Shown here: positions 61,893-64,000 of the stretch, piece by piece
How the letters are laid out: each line of letters opens with the position of its first letter
How positions within the stretch are numbered: position 1 is the stretch's first letter
Translations under genes and position numbers: made by a program
Assembly: GCF_001742165.1 (NCBI RefSeq)
Contig: NZ_CP016442.1
Location: 124,001-188,000, forward strand
Direction of reading: 5' to 3'
DNA from: Burkholderia stabilis
Lineage (GTDB): Bacteria; Pseudomonadota; Gammaproteobacteria; Burkholderiales; Burkholderiaceae
Length of the DNA stretch: 64,000 nucleotides
Notes under the pieces: model-generated
What the model was told of the DNA's origin: nothing
The model's input: only the letters and a program-made list of their open reading frames with translations
Database searches by the model: none

Positions 61893-62348
61893 ATGACCCT
61901 GACGACCAACCGCTTCCGACCGCACGCCGTGTCGTGCTGGGTGGACACCCCGACGATCGCACCGATCACGGGGTGCGCAGAAGACCACGCCCTCCCGCTC
62001 GGAACGGTGGTCCGCGTGGTCGTGGCAGGTGTCCTGGCGAACGACGAGCTGCGGAAGCTGGTGATCGACGAGGCACAAACCGCGCGGCGTCTGTCCGCCG
62101 ATGGGCGCACCCAGATTGGTGCGATGGTGGACGACGACACCCAGAACGCGTTCAACACCATCGGTCAACAGACCGGGGTGTCACGTGCGAAGGTCGTGCG
62201 CGCGGCCCTGGTGGTCGGCGCAAAGCACCTCGCGGATTTTTCCCGTGATCTCCAAGTCGAACGGCAAACGCGAGACGCAGCCCACGAACGCAGCCGCGAC
62301 CGAATGATCACGTTGTTCCAACGTCTTCAGGGTGAGGTGACGGCATGA
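61893..62348 (+). CDS. Ribbon-helix-helix-type regulator coupled to the replication initiator
   Basis: A 151-residue protein. Residues 75-105 (DDDTQNAFNTIGQQTGVSRA, then KVVRAALVVG) look like a ribbon-helix-helix DNA-binding domain; the rest is helical and charged. I chose ATG 61893, which has GGAGAG upstream; ATGs at 61869 and 61881 are also in frame. Its stop overlaps the initiator start (ATGA). It lies just after the iterons and probably controls initiator expression or copy number. Confidence 0.62.
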   Translation: MTLTTNRFRPHAVSCWVDTPTIAPITGCAEDHALPLGTVVRVVVAGVLANDELRKLVIDEAQTARRLSADGRTQIGAMVDDDTQNAFNTIGQQTGVSRAKVVRAALVVGAKHLADFSRDLQVERQTRDAAHERSRDRMITLFQRLQGEVTA

Positions 62349-63661
62349 GCACGGGCAGCGTTTTTCCCCATCCGAAGGCCGACGCCGGCACCCCCGCCAA
62401 GGCAGCGGCACCCAAGAAGCGCAGGGCGACGCGCGGCAACATTGTTCCCGCAACCCCCATCGTTGTAAGCGGTGAGGTCGTCCACGGAGGCGCGATGGGC
62501 CCTGTGCAGCAGTGGCCGGCGACCCCCTCAGACATCATTTACTACCCGAACGCATTCTCGCGCAGCGCGGTCTTCGGCGGCACGCGCACCGTGCGCGCGA
62601 AACCTCAGCAGGATGATTCGGACGAGCGGGGCATGAAGGTCGTTGGCAAGATCGTCGAGTTCAAGGCCCCGATCCCGTCGACGTCGCAATACGAGATCTA
62701 CTACCGCGGCGAAGTCCTCAACCAGCAGGACGCCGAGGTGTGGATGATGGTGCTGGCCACGGCACGACGGGCCGGGCTCGCTGGCGAGCAGATCGAGTTC
62801 TCGCTCAACGAGTGGTGCCGGGCCCTCGGGCGGCCGGACAACGACACGTTCGCGAACCAGGCCATCCTGGCATCGCTCGAACGGCTGAAGACGGCGACGC
62901 TGAAAATCTACAACCGAAACACGCGCCGCAGGGACTGGATCAGCATGATCGTCCACATGTCGCAGCTCGACGGGCGCTACACCTTCACGATCGACCATCG
63001 CATCGCGGCCATGTGCTTCGACGACTGCACCCAGATCGACGTCGTGCGCAAGAGCGTCCTGAAATCGCAGATTTCCAAATGGCTGCACGATTTTTTCAGC
63101 ACGACGAGCAACACCTTCACCTGGAAGCTCTCGATGCTGCGGGAACTGAGCGGCTGTACGCACATGGAGCCGGGCAAGTTCCGCGCGGCGCTCCGGGAGG
63201 CGGTCGAGGAGCTGAAGAACATCAAGGGCAAGGACGGCACGGAGTTCGCCCCCGTGTTTGCGCCGGAGACCCAGATCGAATCGCAGATCCGGGACGGCAA
63301 GGCGTGCGAGGTCCTGGTGGTGGTCAAGGCGACCAACTCCCTGGTGCTCGCGCCGCGAAAGGGCTCCGAGATGCTGGACATGCTGACGGCGACCGCGATG
63401 CAGACGACGGGCGAGCCCAGTGCGCCGGTTGCACCTAAGGCCGTGAGCGTAGACCCGGTTCCGACGGCGACCGTCACCCCGTTGCCGCCCCCGCGTCGCC
63501 AGGCACCGCGCAAGGCCAGCAAGCAGGCGGGGGACGACTTCGTGCCGATCTGGGATCGCGACGTCGATCCCACGGACACCCGGTCGTCGGAGGAGCGCAA
63601 GCTGGCCTGGATCCGAAACCGCGACCGGGAGGAGGCGAGCTACTACGCTCCCGCGCGGTGA
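62345..63661 (+). CDS. TrfA-like plasmid replication initiator
   Basis: A 438-residue protein with strong layout similarity to TrfA of IncP plasmids: YYPNAFSRSAVFGG corresponds to the LPN..RSALF segment, YYRGEVLNQQDAEVWMMVL to the TGEELRQDDELVWMQLV segment, then IEFSLNEWCRALGRPDN, ASLERLKTATLKIYNR and VLKSQISKWLHDFF. These form the winged-helix initiator core (residues about 60-310). The N-terminal 55 residues and the Pro-rich C-terminal 110 residues are variable. It should bind the iterons upstream and open the origin. Coupled to the regulator by ATGA. Confidence 0.85.
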   Translation: MSTGSVFPHPKADAGTPAKAAAPKKRRATRGNIVPATPIVVSGEVVHGGAMGPVQQWPATPSDIIYYPNAFSRSAVFGGTRTVRAKPQQDDSDERGMKVVGKIVEFKAPIPSTSQYEIYYRGEVLNQQDAEVWMMVLATARRAGLAGEQIEFSLNEWCRALGRPDNDTFANQAILASLERLKTATLKIYNRNTRRRDWISMIVHMSQLDGRYTFTIDHRIAAMCFDDCTQIDVVRKSVLKSQISKWLHDFFSTTSNTFTWKLSMLRELSGCTHMEPGKFRAALREAVEELKNIKGKDGTEFAPVFAPETQIESQIRDGKACEVLVVVKATNSLVLAPRKGSEMLDMLTATAMQTTGEPSAPVAPKAVSVDPVPTATVTPLPPPRRQAPRKASKQAGDDFVPIWDRDVDPTDTRSSEERKLAWIRNRDREEASYYAPAR

Positions 63662-63691
63662 GCGTTCGGCCCGGTTGGCACCACTGCTCGT

Positions 63692-63997
63692 TCACCGTCC
63701 CGGCATCACCCTGTACCGCGCGTGCACGTGCGGGCGCTCGGCCGGCAGGTTGTAGCACCAGACCTGCGGCTCCCCCTCGGTACCCTGGCGCTCCCGCACC
63801 ATGCGGTTGAACATCCGCCCCACCTTGCGCCGCCACCCATGAGGCAGGGATGACCAGAGGACCGCGTGGTGCGGGTCCCGCCGGCAGAGCTGGCGCAGGG
63901 TCCCGTCCTGGTGGTCGAGCCGCGCAAGCAGCCCGGCGAGCAGCACGCGGGCGATGGCGGCAGGGGTGGGGTCGAGGTCGAGCAGGGTGGTGGTCAT
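63692..63997 (-). CDS. Small basic protein of unknown function
   Basis: A 101-residue protein (MTTTLLDLDPTPAAIARVLL start), mostly helical and rich in Arg, His and Trp. It is convergent with the initiator gene and complete within the window, with its start three bases from the right edge, so its promoter is not visible. No family recognised. Confidence 0.5.
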   Translation of the reverse strand: MTTTLLDLDPTPAAIARVLLAGLLARLDHQDGTLRQLCRRDPHHAVLWSSLPHGWRRKVGRMFNRMVRERQGTEGEPQVWCYNLPAERPHVHARYRVMPGR

Positions 63998-64000
63998 CGG

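Overview
The window joins an ordinary Burkholderia-type chromosome segment (about 1 to 23.3 kb) to the first 40 kb or more of an integrated mobile element (about 23.35 kb to beyond the right edge). The genus call rests on very high GC and on recognisable chromosomal genes: hslO, trpS, dapA, bamC, a SlyD-like FKBP and mutS with typical Burkholderia protein sequence. I could not run a database search, so the species is left open.

Region 1 (1-17.4 kb) is housekeeping DNA: two envelope lipoproteins, Hsp33, a gamma-class carbonic anhydrase-like protein, a ferritin-like protein, an alpha/beta hydrolase, a PHP phosphoesterase, a YciO/Sua5-like protein, a site-2 protease, TrpS, a methyltransferase, DapA, BamC, a metallo-beta-lactamase-fold hydrolase, a RoxA-like oxygenase, a SlyD-like isomerase, a calcineurin-like phosphoesterase and the 3' four-fifths of mutS.

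Region 2 (17368-23147) is a 5.78-kb arsenic/chromate resistance island lying inside mutS. It holds arsR, a C-As lyase-like gene, two arsenate reductases, an ACR3 pump, a PadR regulator, chrA and an IS110-family recombinase. On the strand of the recombinase gene both junctions carry a CT dinucleotide. The 200-bp non-coding end upstream of the recombinase contains 8-nt segments complementary to one mutS flank and identical to one island end. I read the whole island as cargo moved by a bridge-RNA-guided IS110 recombinase.

Region 3 (about 23.35 kb to the right edge) is an integrated plasmid-like element next to the 5' end of mutS. It has a tyrosine recombinase with an excisionase-like partner and, about 36 kb away, an iteron origin with a TrfA-like initiator and a ribbon-helix-helix regulator. 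Between them are a trimeric autotransporter, a PagP-like barrel, an L,D-transpeptidase, many small membrane proteins and lipoproteins, a VirD4/TraD-type ATPase divided between two overlapping genes, a 1604-residue protein with tandem KfrB-like domains, a P4-type helicase/primase, an HNH nuclease, a YaaW-family protein, a GTPase beside a nuclease-like gene, and an ADP-ribosyltransferase-like protein.

The element appears to have its own regulatory code. I count 17 copies of a 16-bp palindrome close to CCGTGCC-NN-GGCACGG between 26.7 and 61.3 kb, and 13 promoters of the form TTGAC-N, exactly 16 bp, then a TAGGTT-like -10. In five promoters the palindrome starts 1-2 bp upstream of the -35. I saw neither signal in the chromosomal part. 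The regulator that reads the palindrome is not identified. The right end of the element lies outside the window.
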